From contig NZ_LOKZ01000012.1 of assembly GCF_002211365.1 (NCBI RefSeq), positions 357,857 through 421,856 on the forward strand: 64,000 bases of DNA, written 5' to 3'. The translations under genes were made by a program, and so were the position numbers. The notes beneath the pieces are model-generated. The model did not search any database. It was not told the origin of the DNA and saw only the letters and a program-made list of their open reading frames with translations. Below, piece by piece: positions 1 to 9,729 of this stretch (within the stretch, counting starts at the first letter, position 1; each line of letters begins with the position of its first letter). This DNA comes from Rhizobium sp. R711 (lineage in GTDB: Bacteria; Pseudomonadota; Alphaproteobacteria; Rhizobiales; Rhizobiaceae).

Positions 1-633
1 GGCCTCCAGCTGCTCGAGATGGCTGGCAAGCTCCTCTGTCAGGCGCGACACATCCGCCCAAACTTGATCCGAGACTGAACCCGGAACATCCTCCTCATCG
101 GGAAAGTCCAGCTCAGCCTCGATCAGCGCACGGGCGCGGGTCAGTCTCTCTGACCAGCCATAGTAGATCGAGGACAGGCCTCCCGAGCTCTGCTCGACGG
201 CCAAACGGCGCTGCATCTCCGTTTCGGCAGCGATAAGATCCGCCAGACCCTCGACCTCGATCAGATCCAGCTTTCCGTTTTCAAAGGCTCGCCGCGAGAA
301 TTCTCCCGGTGCGGCAGGTCGCAAATTCGGAAACGCAGCGAGTTCGCGGTGTAGGGCGTCGACAACCGCACGACCTCCGTGGAGATGCAGTTCCGCGACA
401 TTTTCGCCGGTAAAGGAATGCGGCGCCGGGAAGAGCAGGACGAGGCCGGTGTCAATCACCAGACCATTACGAGTCCGAATCGATCGTAATGTCGCCTGCC
501 GCGGGGGCGGAAGGCTCCCAATCAGAGCGGCAAGAACAGCCGGAACGTCCGCTCCGCTGATTCGCATGACGGCTAGACCAGCCGGTACAGCGCCACTCGA
601 CAGAGCGAATATCGTTTCCTTGTGGGGCAGCAT
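1..633 (-). CDS. mnmE: tRNA uridine-5-carboxymethylaminomethyl modification GTPase MnmE (N-terminal part)
   Basis: With MnmG, MnmE modifies the wobble uridine of certain tRNAs, using a formyl-tetrahydrofolate-binding N-terminal domain followed by a helical domain that hosts a G domain. The 211 visible residues run from [14 protein letters not shown] through the folate-domain motifs [28 protein letters not shown] and [14 protein letters not shown], into the start of the helical domain with [13 protein letters not shown] and [10 protein letters not shown]. The ATG is the complement of 631-633. The reading frame runs off the left edge, so the G domain and the C-terminal CxGK tail cannot be seen. 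It lies downstream of rho on the same strand, with a terminator between. In rhizobia mnmG, rsmG and parAB usually follow, which would place the partition genes just outside the window (inference). Confidence 0.95.
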   Translation of the reverse strand, partial: MLPHKETIFALSSGAVPAGLAVMRISGADVPAVLAALIGSLPPPRQATLRSIRTRNGLVIDTGLVLLFPAPHSFTGENVAELHLHGGRAVVDALHRELAAFPNLRPAAPGEFSRRAFENGKLDLIEVEGLADLIAAETEMQRRLAVEQSSGGLSSIYYGWSERLTRARALIEAELDFPDEEDVPGSVSDQVWADVSRLTEELASHLEQLEA

Positions 634-677
634 CTTCCTTCTCCAGTTCAAGGCTGAAGGGAACGTTCGTTGAAATG

Positions 678-709
678 ACAAAGCCGGCCACATCGGTGAC
701 CGGCTTTGT
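678..709 (-). terminator. rho-downstream intrinsic terminator
   Basis: Perfect 10-bp inverted repeat: ACAAAGCCGG at 678-687, a 12-nt loop, and CCGGCTTTGT at 700-709. It sits between the rho stop codon (729) and the mnmE start (633), so it should separate rho transcripts from mnmE. The U-tract on the minus strand is interrupted, so efficiency is uncertain. Confidence 0.75.
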
Positions 710-728
710 TGACGAATCCGCCTAAGGA

Positions 729-1994
<1,266 letters not shown>

Positions 1995-2187
1995 GAAGTG
2001 ACCATTACTCTTAAATTCTAGGGGGGAAGGCGATGTCGAGGGCTGTAATCGGTCCTGCGAAGGGATCGCAGACGATCGAACTTTACATACATGCCACCAG
2101 GATGAGGTGGAGCGAAAATAGCGAGTAAGGTTCACCACCGCAAGAGGGCTGCTTAAAATCAAGCAAATTTAACCGAACGACCTTTCA

Positions 2188-2724
2188 TCAGAACGGCTTG
2201 ACCACGACCAGAATGACAATCGCGATCATCAATAAGGTCGGCGCTTCATTCATGAAACGCCAGTACCGTGCTGACCGGCGGTTTTCATCGCGTTCGAACG
2301 TCTTGACCGCACGTGAGAAGAAGATGTGAATGCCGGTCAGAAGCACCACGAGACCTAGCTTCGCGTGCAGCCAGCCGCCATGAAAACCATAGACCGACCA
2401 GGCGAGATAAAGGCCGAAGATCCAGGTCAGCATCATTGCCGGATTCATGATTACCTTCAATAGGCGACGTTCCATCACTTTAAAGGTCTCCGACTGCGTC
2501 GAACCCGGTTCCGCATCGGTATGATAGATGAAAAGCCGCGGCATGTAGAAGAGGCCGGCCATCCACGAAATCACCGCGATAATGTGAAGCGCCTTGATCC
2601 AGAGATAGAGATCATCAGGATTCCAGAGAAATAGCCCAACAGCCAGAAATGCGAAGAACAGGATCGCGAAATGCGCGCGACGACGCGCATAGACGCCAGA
2701 CCTTTCGTCAGTCTGCTTTTCCAT
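2188..2724 (-). CDS. hemJ: protoporphyrinogen IX oxidase HemJ (CopD-like membrane protein)
   Basis: HemJ oxidises protoporphyrinogen IX to protoporphyrin IX in bacteria that lack HemG/HemY. The 178-residue protein has four or five hydrophobic segments: about 17-34, 44-62 with LHIIAVISWMAGLFYMPRLF, 95-110, 120-138 and 160-177. His47 (KALHIIA) matches the conserved haem-binding histidine of the family. The start is 3 nt after the hemE stop, with GGAGG about nine bases upstream, so hemE and hemJ form an operon of consecutive haem-pathway steps. The older label for this family is CopD/UPF0093. The role is assigned from family and context. Confidence 0.93.
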   Translation of the reverse strand: MEKQTDERSGVYARRRAHFAILFFAFLAVGLFLWNPDDLYLWIKALHIIAVISWMAGLFYMPRLFIYHTDAEPGSTQSETFKVMERRLLKVIMNPAMMLTWIFGLYLAWSVYGFHGGWLHAKLGLVVLLTGIHIFFSRAVKTFERDENRRSARYWRFMNEAPTLLMIAIVILVVVKPF

Positions 2725-2727
2725 CAG

Positions 2728-3762
2728 CTATCGCCTCCAGCTGCGGACATGCTCGACGAGCAGCTGGACGTTTTGAGGGTCGGCCTGGGGCGTGATGCCA
2801 TGCCCGAGATTGAATATCAGCGGGCCGTCACCAAGCTTCTCGAGGATGTCATTGATACCTTCCTGGAGCGCCAAGCCGCCGGCAACGACCCGCATCGGAT
2901 CGAGATTGCCCTGGACGGCTCCGTCCTTTTGCAGCTCAGCTGCGAAATCCAGAGGCACGGACCAATCAAGTCCGATCGCATCGGCGTTCGTTTTCCGGCG
3001 ATAATCCTTCAGCAGGAAGCCGGCACCCTTGGCGAAGGCGATGACCCGAGCATTAGGCCGACGCGCCTTGATGGAGGCGATCATCCGCGCAACAGGTTTC
3101 ACCGCGAACGCCTCAAACTCCCGCTCCCCGAGAACACCGGCCCAGGAATCGAAGATCTGTACGGCATCGGCCCCTGCATCAATCTGCGCGACCAAATAGT
3201 CGGCCGAAACCTCTGCCAGGACGGCAAGCAGATGTTCGAAGGCCTTCGGATGCTTGTAGGCAAAGAGCCGTGCGGGAGCTTGGTCGGGTGTGCCATGGCC
3301 GGCGATCATGTAGGTCGCAACCGTCCACGGAGCGCCACAGAAGCCCAGGAGAGTGGTCTCGGCAGGCAGCTCGCGCCGCAAGCGCTCCACCGTTTCGAGA
3401 ACAGGCTTGAGGTAGTCGATGACGTGATCTGTCTCGATCCTATCGATTCCGCTTTCATCGATTGGATCCATCTCCGGTCCATGCCCCTCCGTGAAGCGAA
3501 CGTTGCGCTTCATTGCATCTGGGATCACCAAGATATCAGAGAAGAGAATGGCCGCATCAAAGCCGTAGCGGCGAATGGGCTGGAGAGTAACCTCCACAGC
3601 ATGCTCAGGAGAATAACAGAGATCAAGGAAACTTCCGGCCTTCGCCCGCGTCTCCCTATACTCAGGAAGGTATCGTCCTGCCTGCCTCATCAGCCATATT
3701 GGGGGAGGGCTGAGCGTTTCGCCATCCAAGACCCTCATGATTTTCCGGCGGCTTTCACCCAC
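2728..3762 (-). CDS. hemE: uroporphyrinogen decarboxylase
   Basis: Removes four carboxyl groups from uroporphyrinogen III to give coproporphyrinogen III. The 344 residues carry the family signatures [19 protein letters not shown] near the N-terminus, the catalytic-Asp region [26 protein letters not shown] and the C-terminal FNLGHGI. The start codon is GTG (complement of 3760-3762), giving [12 protein letters not shown] as in rhizobial homologues. An ATG six codons further in would cut into the conserved N-terminus. hemE is the last gene before the putative replication origin, the same arrangement as in Caulobacter (hemE-Cori), and it is transcribed away from the origin. Confidence 0.97.
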   Translation of the reverse strand: MGESRRKIMRVLDGETLSPPPIWLMRQAGRYLPEYRETRAKAGSFLDLCYSPEHAVEVTLQPIRRYGFDAAILFSDILVIPDAMKRNVRFTEGHGPEMDPIDESGIDRIETDHVIDYLKPVLETVERLRRELPAETTLLGFCGAPWTVATYMIAGHGTPDQAPARLFAYKHPKAFEHLLAVLAEVSADYLVAQIDAGADAVQIFDSWAGVLGEREFEAFAVKPVARMIASIKARRPNARVIAFAKGAGFLLKDYRRKTNADAIGLDWSVPLDFAAELQKDGAVQGNLDPMRVVAGGLALQEGINDILEKLGDGPLIFNLGHGITPQADPQNVQLLVEHVRSWRR

Positions 3763-3774
3763 GCGCTTCTTCCC

Positions 3775-3840
3775 TATAAAAAATCTAAGATATTTTAAAA
3801 GGTTTCTATTTCTTAGAGTCTGTTTCTATCAAGGATTAAA
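3775..3840. other. AT-rich candidate DNA-unwinding element
   Basis: 66 bp with 79% A/T in an otherwise GC-rich chromosome. It contains an 8-bp direct repeat GTTTCTAT at 3802-3809 and 3822-3829, exactly 20 bp apart (about two helical turns), a GANTC site at 3816-3820 (target of the CcrM cell-cycle methylase in this class), and an imperfect IHF-like sequence beginning TATCAA at 3827. It lies on the hemE side of the DnaA boxes. Confidence 0.6.
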
Positions 3841-3982
3841 ATTCATCCACTGCCGGAGCCTTTTGTCGCGCCTCCCCCAGCCCGCGGCAATTGAGTGGCG
3901 GCCTCTTTGCGTTAGATCGCGGAAAAGTCAGAAAATACGAATTATTCCAACAGGATAAAAGGCCTCGCAGACGAGGTCAAGC

Positions 3983-3991
3983 TGTGGAAAA
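3983..3991 (-). promoter_or_regulatory. DnaA box
   Basis: TGTGGAAAA on the plus strand, read as TTTTCCACA on the minus strand: one mismatch from TTATCCACA and a common functional variant. Confidence 0.65.
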
Positions 3992-4020
3992 AACATAGAT
4001 CGTGTTCGAATTGGCAGGCG

Positions 4021-4029
4021 CTATCCACA
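4021..4029 (+). promoter_or_regulatory. DnaA box
   Basis: CTATCCACA, one mismatch (first base) from TTATCCACA. It has the opposite orientation to the two flanking boxes at 3983 and 4072. Confidence 0.7.
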
Positions 4030-4071
4030 GAACCAACAAGCCGCGTCTGTCAGCTCCCATGAAATTCGATT

Positions 4072-4080
4072 TGTGGAAAA
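4072..4080 (-). promoter_or_regulatory. DnaA box
   Basis: TGTGGAAAA, read as TTTTCCACA on the minus strand. It is identical to the box at 3983-3991 and 89 bp from it. A weaker TTTTCAACA at 4141-4149 follows on the plus strand. Confidence 0.65.
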
Positions 4081-4165
4081 GGTGGCATGTTTTCCCTTGC
4101 CTAACACCCACCGGGTCTCTTAGCTCTCCGTTGTCCAGTCTTTTCAACAGGCCACGGAAAATAGC

Positions 4166-4987
4166 GTGGAGAACCGCACGAACTTCTTCCATCTGCATTT
4201 GATTTCTGACTCGACTGGCGAAACGCTAATTTCCGCCGGGCGCGCAGCATCGGCCCAATTCAAGTCCGCGCAGCCGATCGAGCACGTCTATCCGCTTGTC
4301 CGCAACCGCAAGCAGCTTTTGCAGGTTCTTCAATCGATCGACAGCCAGCCGGGTATCGTTCTCTACACGATTGTCGACCGAGAGCTCGCGACTTTCATTG
4401 ACCAACGCTGCGCAGAGATGGGTGTTGCGTCGGTGAACGTGCTGGAACCGGTCATGAACGCTTTCCAGATCTATCTCGGTGCGCCGTCGCGTCGGCGCGT
4501 TGGCGCCCAGCACGTGATGAACGCAGGCTATTTCGCCCGCATTGAAGCGCTTAACTTCACGATGGATCATGACGATGGTCAGATGCCGGACGACTATAAC
4601 GACGCTGATGTTGTAATCATCGGCATCAGTCGGACGTCTAAAACGCCGACGAGCATCTACCTTGCCAATCGCGGCATCAAGACCGCCAATATCCCGGTCG
4701 TTTATGGCGTACCGCTCCCAGAAAGCTTGTTCGCCGCGACCAAGCCGTTGGTCGTCTGCCTGATCGCCACGACTGATCGCATCTCGCAAGTCCGTGAGAA
4801 CCGTATCCTCGGAGCAACGCCGGGATTTGATCGCGGGGAATATACTGACCGAGCCGCTATATCAGAGGAGTTGAAATACGCGCGATCGCTCTGCGCCCGG
4901 CACAATTGGCCACTCATCGACGTGACGCGGCGCTCCATCGAGGAGACGGCTGCTGCAATTGTTGCTCTCCGTCCGAAGCTGCGTTAA
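4166..4987 (+). CDS. ppsR: pyruvate, phosphate dikinase regulatory protein (PSRP/DUF299 kinase-pyrophosphorylase)
   Basis: Bifunctional serine/threonine kinase and Pi-dependent pyrophosphorylase that switches pyruvate, phosphate dikinase (or PEP synthase) off and on. The 273 residues start [18 protein letters not shown], the family N-terminus, and include the P-loop-like GISRTSKT at 153-160 followed by [10 protein letters not shown]. The C-terminus has [14 protein letters not shown]. The start is GTG at 4166 with a weak ribosome site. It is the first gene rightward of the putative origin. In Rickettsia and Caulobacter the corresponding gene (RP001-type) is also the origin neighbour. PPDK works in gluconeogenesis with PckA, which lies 39 kb away in this window. 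Confidence 0.93.
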   Translation: MENRTNFFHLHLISDSTGETLISAGRAASAQFKSAQPIEHVYPLVRNRKQLLQVLQSIDSQPGIVLYTIVDRELATFIDQRCAEMGVASVNVLEPVMNAFQIYLGAPSRRRVGAQHVMNAGYFARIEALNFTMDHDDGQMPDDYNDADVVIIGISRTSKTPTSIYLANRGIKTANIPVVYGVPLPESLFAATKPLVVCLIATTDRISQVRENRILGATPGFDRGEYTDRAAISEELKYARSLCARHNWPLIDVTRRSIEETAAAIVALRPKLR

Positions 4988-5018
4988 GCGCAGCGGCACC
5001 AGACCCGTTCGAGGCTCC

Positions 5019-5618
5019 ATGACACCCAAACTTGTTCTCGCATCCTCCAGCCCGTTCCGCCGTATGCTGATGCAAAACGCTGGTCTCGCGTTCGAGGCTC
5101 ATGCTGCCCACATCGACGAGCGCGCTGTCGAAGCACCTCTCGAACGCCAAGGTGCAACGCCGGATGCCGTCGCCCTCGTTCTTGCCAAGGCGAAGGCCAA
5201 GGAGGTCAGCGATCGGTTTCCTGCCTCCTTCGTGATCGGCTCGGATCAAACAATGTCTCTCGGCCCACAGACCTTTCATAAGCCTAAGGACATGGCCGAT
5301 GCCGCGAACCACCTTGGAGTGTTGTCGGGCAAGACGCACCGGCTGAACAGCGCGATTGCGATCGCCTACGACGGCGACATCGTCTGGGAGCATGTCTCAC
5401 ACGCCGAGCTTACAATGCGCTCGCTCGATGCCGACTTCATCCAACGGCATTTGATGCGCGTCGGAGAGAAAGCGCTTGCGAGCGTTGGTGCTTACCAACT
5501 CGAAGGAGAGGGGCTTCAATTGTTTTCGCGGATCGAGGGCGACTATTTTACAATCCTGGGACTGCCGATGTTACCGTTATTGGAGAAGCTGAGAGAATTG
5601 GGTGCGATTGATGGATGA
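5019..5618 (+). CDS. maf: Maf-family nucleoside triphosphate pyrophosphatase
   Basis: Maf proteins hydrolyse non-canonical or modified nucleoside triphosphates and are linked to septum control. The 199 residues begin [22 protein letters not shown], matching the SSSPRR substrate-binding signature. They also contain [11 protein letters not shown] (GSDQ motif) and [10 protein letters not shown], with a [13 protein letters not shown]-terminus. An in-frame ATG 20 codons upstream lies over the ppsR stop and would add an unrelated leader, so the ATG at 5019 is chosen. The last codons overlap the aroE start, giving translational coupling. Confidence 0.93.
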   Translation: MTPKLVLASSSPFRRMLMQNAGLAFEAHAAHIDERAVEAPLERQGATPDAVALVLAKAKAKEVSDRFPASFVIGSDQTMSLGPQTFHKPKDMADAANHLGVLSGKTHRLNSAIAIAYDGDIVWEHVSHAELTMRSLDADFIQRHLMRVGEKALASVGAYQLEGEGLQLFSRIEGDYFTILGLPMLPLLEKLRELGAIDG

Positions 5619-6468
5619 TTCACGTGAAACACTTGGGCCACAGGCCTTCGTTACGGGCTTTCCTATCAAGCATTCCCGGTCGCCTCTCATTCATGATTAC
5701 TGGTTGAAGACGCTTGAGCTCCCAGGATCATACCGCGCCCATGAAGTAGCACCGGCCAATTTTCCAGCCTTTATCGCGTCGATGAAGAGCGGCGACTCGG
5801 GCTTCGTAGGCGGCAACGTCACCATCCCGCACAAGGAAATGGCATTCAAGCTCGCCGACGATCCGGATGCACTTTCTGAGGAGCTCGGTGCATCCAATAC
5901 GCTTTGGATGGAGGAGGGCCGGCTCAAGGCGACGAACACGGATGGACGCGGCTTCACTGCAAATCTGGACGAGCGGCATCCAGGCTGGGACAAGGCCCAG
6001 TCGGCTGTGGTCCTCGGTGCCGGTGGCGCGAGCCGGTCGATCATCCAGGCGCTGCGCGATCGAGGCATCAAGGAAATTCATCTGGTCAACAGGACGGTCG
6101 AACGTGCCAAGGAATTGGCAGATCGCTTTGGGCCGAGTGTAAACGCGCATTCGATGGCGGCTCTGTCGGAAGTCATGCGCGGTGCCGGTCTTTTCGTGAA
6201 CACGACTTCGCTGGGCATGGACGGTGAGGATGCGCCAGAGATCGACTTTTCGCCGCTGCTGTCCGACGCAGTTGTAACGGATATCGTCTATGTGCCTCTG
6301 AAGACGCCTTTCCTTATCCAAGCCGAACGGCAAGGATTTGCCGTTATCGATGGTCTTGGCATGCTGTTGCATCAAGCCGTTCCAGGTTTCGAGAAATGGT
6401 TCGGACATCGTCCCAAGGTCGACGAGAAACTGCGTGCGCTCATTATCGAGGACATGGACAAGCATTGA
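5611..6468 (+). CDS. aroE: shikimate dehydrogenase
   Basis: NADPH-dependent reduction of 3-dehydroshikimate to shikimate in aromatic amino acid synthesis. The 285 residues carry the shikimate-binding KHSRSPLIH, the catalytic-lysine region [10 protein letters not shown], the cofactor-binding GAGGASRSI, the NADP-site [10 protein letters not shown] and NTTSLGM. The ATG at 5611 overlaps the maf stop by 8 bp. The first codons (MDDSRETLG) are encoded by a parS palindrome, so this N-terminus is shaped by a DNA site as well as by protein function. The gene overlaps coaE by one base. Confidence 0.96.
   Translation: MDDSRETLGPQAFVTGFPIKHSRSPLIHDYWLKTLELPGSYRAHEVAPANFPAFIASMKSGDSGFVGGNVTIPHKEMAFKLADDPDALSEELGASNTLWMEEGRLKATNTDGRGFTANLDERHPGWDKAQSAVVLGAGGASRSIIQALRDRGIKEIHLVNRTVERAKELADRFGPSVNAHSMAALSEVMRGAGLFVNTTSLGMDGEDAPEIDFSPLLSDAVVTDIVYVPLKTPFLIQAERQGFAVIDGLGMLLHQAVPGFEKWFGHRPKVDEKLRALIIEDMDKH
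5616..5631. other. parS: parS centromere-like site (ParB-binding)
   Basis: TGATTCACGTGAAACA differs at one of 16 positions from the widely conserved chromosomal parS TGTTTCACGTGAAACA. The palindromic core is TTCACGTGAA (5619-5628). It spans the maf stop codon and codons 2-7 of aroE, about 1.5 kb from the putative origin. ParB spreading sites cluster near origins in bacteria (established knowledge). Binding here is inferred from the sequence match and its repetition at 45067. Confidence 0.82.
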
Positions 6469-7079
6469 TGTTGCGGATCGGACTGACCGGCTCGATTGGG
6501 ATGGGCAAATCAACCATGGCAAAGCTTTTCGCGGAAGCGGGAGTGCCTGTGAATGATTCCGATGCCGTAGTCCATGATCTCTATGCGGGGGAGGCGGCGC
6601 CCCTCGTCGATGCTGCCTTTCCCGGAACAATGAAAGACGGTGCTGTCGATCGGCAGGAACTGGCTCGCCAGCTGGTTGGAAGCGCTGATGGGTTCAAGCG
6701 CCTTGAAGCTATCGTCCACCCGCTCGTCAGAAAGCGTGAGGCGGAGTTCATTGAACGCGAACGGCAACGCGGCTCGCCGATGGTGCTGCTTGATATCCCG
6801 CTATTATTTGAAACGGGAGCCGAGAGCAGGATCGATGTGATCGTGGTCGTTAGCTGTGATCCACAGATACAGCGGGAACGCGTGCTTGCGCGGCCGGGTA
6901 TGACAGTGGAAAAATTCAACATGATTCTTGCGCGCCAGACGCCAGATGCGGAAAAGCGAGCAAGGGCCGACTATGTGATCGATACTGGGCATAGCATCGA
7001 AACGGCCAGAAAGCGGGTCGCGGAGATCGTCTCGGACTTGAAGCAGCGGCTCGCCAACGGGGACTTCCGGAATGCGTGA
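6468..7079 (+). CDS. coaE: dephospho-CoA kinase
   Basis: Last step of CoA synthesis: phosphorylates the 3'-hydroxyl of dephospho-CoA. The 203 residues start [21 protein letters not shown] with the P-loop GSIGMGKS at 8-15. They continue with VNDSDAVVHDLYA (the DAD/DS substrate region), VHPLVRKRE, LLDIPLLFETG and the lid region ARQTPDAEKRARADYVIDTG. The ATG overlaps the aroE stop (TGATG), and the end overlaps dnaQ by 8 bp. The pantothenate kinase of the same pathway (coaA) lies at 46191-47186. Confidence 0.96.
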   Translation: MLRIGLTGSIGMGKSTMAKLFAEAGVPVNDSDAVVHDLYAGEAAPLVDAAFPGTMKDGAVDRQELARQLVGSADGFKRLEAIVHPLVRKREAEFIERERQRGSPMVLLDIPLLFETGAESRIDVIVVVSCDPQIQRERVLARPGMTVEKFNMILARQTPDAEKRARADYVIDTGHSIETARKRVAEIVSDLKQRLANGDFRNA

Positions 7080-7779
7080 AATCATCTTCGATACGGAAAC
7101 CACGGGCCTGGACAACCGTGTGGACCGCATTATCGAGATCGGCGGCATTGAGCTTTTCAATCATTTCCCGACCGGCAATACGATCCACATCTACATCAAT
7201 CCGGGCGACCAGAAAGTGCACCCGGATGCGCTTGCCGTGCACGGCATCACCGATGAGTTCCTGAAGGACAAGCCGTCGTTCGCAGATGTCGCGCAAAAAA
7301 TTATCGATTTCTTTGGCGACGCGAAGTGGATCGCGCATAACGCCACATTCGATATGGGCTTCATAAACGCGGAACTAGCCCGACTTGATTTGCCGCCGAT
7401 CCTGCCCGACCGCGTGCTCGATACGCTGTCGATGGCGCGCCGCAAGCATCCGATGGGCCCCAATTCACTCGATGCGCTTTGCCGTCGCTATGGCATCGAC
7501 AATACACATCGAACGAAGCACGGCGCGCTTCTCGACTCCGAACTGCTTGCCGACGTCTACATCGAAATGATCGGCGGTCGTCAGGCCGCCCTTGGGCTCG
7601 GAAACGCTGTAAGCACGGCCGGTCAGGAAGTCGCGGTCGAAGAGATGATCATCGCCACGCTCGAACGACCACGCCCCCTTGCGCCGCGTCTCAGCGAAGC
7701 CGAGCAGCAAGCCCATGACGCACTGATTGCCAAACTCGGCGCGAAGGGTATTTGGGGAAAATACGATCTCACAAACTAA
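7072..7779 (+). CDS. dnaQ: DNA polymerase III epsilon subunit (3'-5' proofreading exonuclease)
   Basis: Proofreading exonuclease of the replicative polymerase. The 235 residues have Exo I FDTETTG (6-12, metal ligands Asp7 and Glu9), Exo II NATFDMGF, and Exo III epsilon-type HGALLDSELLADVY. The C-terminal 50 residues, with PRPLAPRLSEAE, form the tail that contacts the polymerase alpha subunit. It is the last gene of the coupled ppsR-maf-aroE-coaE-dnaQ run and ends at a strong terminator. Confidence 0.96.
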   Translation: MREIIFDTETTGLDNRVDRIIEIGGIELFNHFPTGNTIHIYINPGDQKVHPDALAVHGITDEFLKDKPSFADVAQKIIDFFGDAKWIAHNATFDMGFINAELARLDLPPILPDRVLDTLSMARRKHPMGPNSLDALCRRYGIDNTHRTKHGALLDSELLADVYIEMIGGRQAALGLGNAVSTAGQEVAVEEMIIATLERPRPLAPRLSEAEQQAHDALIAKLGAKGIWGKYDLTN

Positions 7780-7812
7780 AAATGCCCGGGCGTGACCCGG
7801 GCATTTCATTTT
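7780..7812. terminator. intrinsic terminator between convergent dnaQ and secB
   Basis: Perfect 11-bp stem: AAATGCCCGGG (7780-7790), a 5-nt loop, CCCGGGCATTT (7796-7806), then TCATTTTG. The A-rich left side makes it usable in both directions. Confidence 0.88.
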
Positions 7813-7836
7813 GTTCAGCGTGCGACGTGCGCGCGG

Positions 7837-8319
7837 TCAGTTCGTGGTCGCCTGAACCTTGGCACGCGCCTGCTCTTCGGCAACGCGCTGCGCAAACATC
7901 TGAGAGAAATCGATTGGATCGATCATCAGCGGCGGGAAGCCACCATTGCGCGTGACGTCGGCAATGATCTGACGTGCGAATGGGAAGAGCATACGCGGGC
8001 ACTCGATGAAGAGAACCGGCAGCATGTGCTCCTGTGGGAAGCCGGCAATCCGGAAGACGCCGCCATAGACGAGTTCGGTATGGAAGACCGTCTTGTCGCC
8101 ATCCTTGGCTTCGGCGTTCAGAGACAGAACAACGTCGAAATCCGTATCGGAGAGCGGATTGGCGTTGACGTTGACATTGATGTTGATGGCCGGAGCCTTG
8201 TCACGTGCCTGCAGCGAACGCGGAGCACCCGGATTTTCGAAGGAGAGATCCTTGGTGTACTGGGCAAGGATGGTAAGGCTCGGGCTCGTTGCACCGTTAT
8301 TGCTGTTTTCGTCGGCCAT
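7837..8319 (-). CDS. secB: protein-export chaperone SecB
   Basis: Tetrameric cytosolic chaperone that keeps preproteins unfolded and hands them to SecA. The 160 residues have the SecB core: [18 protein letters not shown], the beta-strand repeat [38 protein letters not shown], and the [20 protein letters not shown] signature. A ribosome site (AGGAAAAGCC) precedes the ATG. It lies downstream of fxsA on the same strand with a 91-bp gap. Confidence 0.97.
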   Translation of the reverse strand: MADENSNNGATSPSLTILAQYTKDLSFENPGAPRSLQARDKAPAININVNVNANPLSDTDFDVVLSLNAEAKDGDKTVFHTELVYGGVFRIAGFPQEHMLPVLFIECPRMLFPFARQIIADVTRNGGFPPLMIDPIDFSQMFAQRVAEEQARAKVQATTN

Positions 8320-8410
8320 TGGCTTTTCCTCGAGGGCATTGGATGGTGCCGCTCTATCATTTCGGGCATGGTGTTACAACCCTGGGACATCGGGCGGCTC
8401 GCGCGTTAAG

Positions 8411-8899
8411 TCACTCGCCGAGATGCTTCCCTGACCAGGGAGAATTGTCGTTGGGTTCGCGTCGATAATCCTCGTCGTCAAGGTCGACGATCTTGGAGTC
8501 TTTGGCGCGGCTTGACGCTTTGAAGCCGCTTGTTGAACCGACGACAACGAAACGGCGGCTGACATATTGCCAGGCGAGATCACGCACGGCTGGAATGAAG
8601 ATCAGCAACGCTATGATGTCGGTGATGAAACCGGGGACCATCAACAACAATGAGGCGATCACGAACATGGCTGGGCGAAGCAGTTCGCGGCCCGGCACCA
8701 TGCCGTTTTGCCCCTCGGCCGACATACGGCGAAGGATCCCGATGCCTTGGCGTCTGAGCAAGGTCATGCCGACCATAAAGCTCAAAATGACAAGCGCTAG
8801 CGTCGGCCAAAGCCCAATTGCCTTTCCGACAAGCACGAAACCGGCAATCTCGGCGAGCGGAAGCAGCAGCAGAAAACCAGGCAAGATCTTCAAAGGCAT
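8411..8899 (-). CDS. fxsA: FxsA-family inner membrane protein
   Basis: 162 residues. The first 100 hold three hydrophobic segments: LPGFLLLLPLAEIAGFVLVG (5-24), LWPTLALVILSFMVGMTLL (30-48) and a long pair ending VPGFITDIIALLIFIPAVRD, which is the FxsA signature. The charged, hydrophilic tail is variable in the family. FxsA of E. coli is known only for overcoming phage T7 exclusion by the F plasmid; its normal role is unknown. The gene is divergent from the Tim44-like gene with a 125-bp shared upstream region. Confidence 0.88.
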   Translation of the reverse strand: MPLKILPGFLLLLPLAEIAGFVLVGKAIGLWPTLALVILSFMVGMTLLRRQGIGILRRMSAEGQNGMVPGRELLRPAMFVIASLLLMVPGFITDIIALLIFIPAVRDLAWQYVSRRFVVVGSTSGFKASSRAKDSKIVDLDDEDYRREPNDNSPWSGKHLGE

Positions 8900-9024
8900 T
8901 GTCTTACTCCGGCCTGAGCCGGACTCCGTTGGAGGGTCGTGTTGCCGACCCTATTTGAATCATCTGTATAGGCGGACTATATGGGAGTACAAATCAGGGA
9001 AGTTAACAGCGGCTGCGGCGGGAT

Positions 9025-9729
9025 ATGGGTTCAAACGACTTCATCACATTGTTTTTTCTTGTCGCGGCGGTGCTGATTTTTCTGCAGCTACGCAGTGTTC
9101 TCGGCCGCCGTACGGGCAATGAGAAGCCTCCACGCGATCTCTATACGCCGCGCGATGCTATGGGGCCGGAGTCTCCCGACGCTGGAAAAGTGGTGACACT
9201 GCCGCGGCGCGACGCATCGGGCGAAGAAGACGATCGCTTCGCCGCGATCGATGCTATCGCTCCGGCTGGCACCGCGCTCAACGCGTCTCTCCGCGAAATA
9301 AACAAGGCCGACGCCTCTTTCGATCCGAAGGAATTCGTCAACGGTGCACGAATGGCCTACGAGATGATCGTGATGGCGTTTGCGGATGGTGATCGTAAGA
9401 CACTGAAGAATCTCCTGTCGCGCGAGGTCTATGACGGCTTCGACGCCGCCATCTCTGATCGTGAGTCTAAGGGTGAGAAGGTGAAGTCGACCTTCGTTGG
9501 TATCGATAAGGCGGAGATCGCCAGCGCCGAGATCAAGGGCACGGAAGTCCAGATTACCGTCCGTATCGTCAGCCAACTGATCTCGGCCACCTACGACAAG
9601 AGCGACAAGCTCATCGATGGCGACGCGGAGAACGTTGCTGAGGTCAATGATCTCTGGACGTTCGCGCGCGATACTCGCTCCCGCGATCCCAACTGGAAAC
9701 TCGTGGCCACCGAATCGGAACATGAGTGA
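9025..9729 (+). CDS. Tim44/TimA-domain membrane-anchored protein
   Basis: 234 residues with one N-terminal membrane anchor (FITLFFLVAAVLIFLQL, about 6-22), a polar linker rich in Asp/Glu/Arg, and a C-terminal Tim44-like domain (about 95-232) with FVNGARMAYEMIVMAFADGD, LLSREVYDGF and VNDLWTFARD. Tim44 is the mitochondrial import motor anchor. The bacterial homologues are alphaproteobacterial proteins of unclear role, proposed to bind membranes or act in envelope biogenesis. Its stop overlaps the mltA start (ATGAGTGA), so the two are translationally coupled. secB lies nearby, but the functional link is only suggestive. Confidence 0.88.
   Translation: MGSNDFITLFFLVAAVLIFLQLRSVLGRRTGNEKPPRDLYTPRDAMGPESPDAGKVVTLPRRDASGEEDDRFAAIDAIAPAGTALNASLREINKADASFDPKEFVNGARMAYEMIVMAFADGDRKTLKNLLSREVYDGFDAAISDRESKGEKVKSTFVGIDKAEIASAEIKGTEVQITVRIVSQLISATYDKSDKLIDGDAENVAEVNDLWTFARDTRSRDPNWKLVATESEHE

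Larger units (their letters stand above)
3763..4165. other. oriC: putative chromosomal replication origin (oriC), hemE-ppsR intergenic region
   Basis: This 403-bp gene-free region lies between divergent hemE and ppsR, both with GTG starts. It has the layout of an alphaproteobacterial origin: an AT-rich stretch at 3775-3840 (52 of 66 bases A/T) followed by DnaA-box-like 9-mers at 3983-3991, 4021-4029 and 4072-4080, with a weaker TTTTCAACA at 4141-4149 and a 7/9 match at 3843-3851. Genes on each side run outward. Origins in this gene neighbourhood are known for Caulobacter and have been placed next to hemE in Sinorhizobium (established knowledge). That this is the active origin here is inferred. 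I found no TTAA-N7-TTAA CtrA site in it. Confidence 0.82.

Noticed and set aside
1995..2162. 56-codon N-terminal extension of Rho
   Set aside because: Open frame only; conserved Rho proteins begin at MAEMKLQ and the extra sequence looks non-coding.
4000..4202. Short open frames on both strands across the origin gap
   Set aside because: No ribosome site or conserved features, and they overlap the DnaA boxes and the ppsR start.
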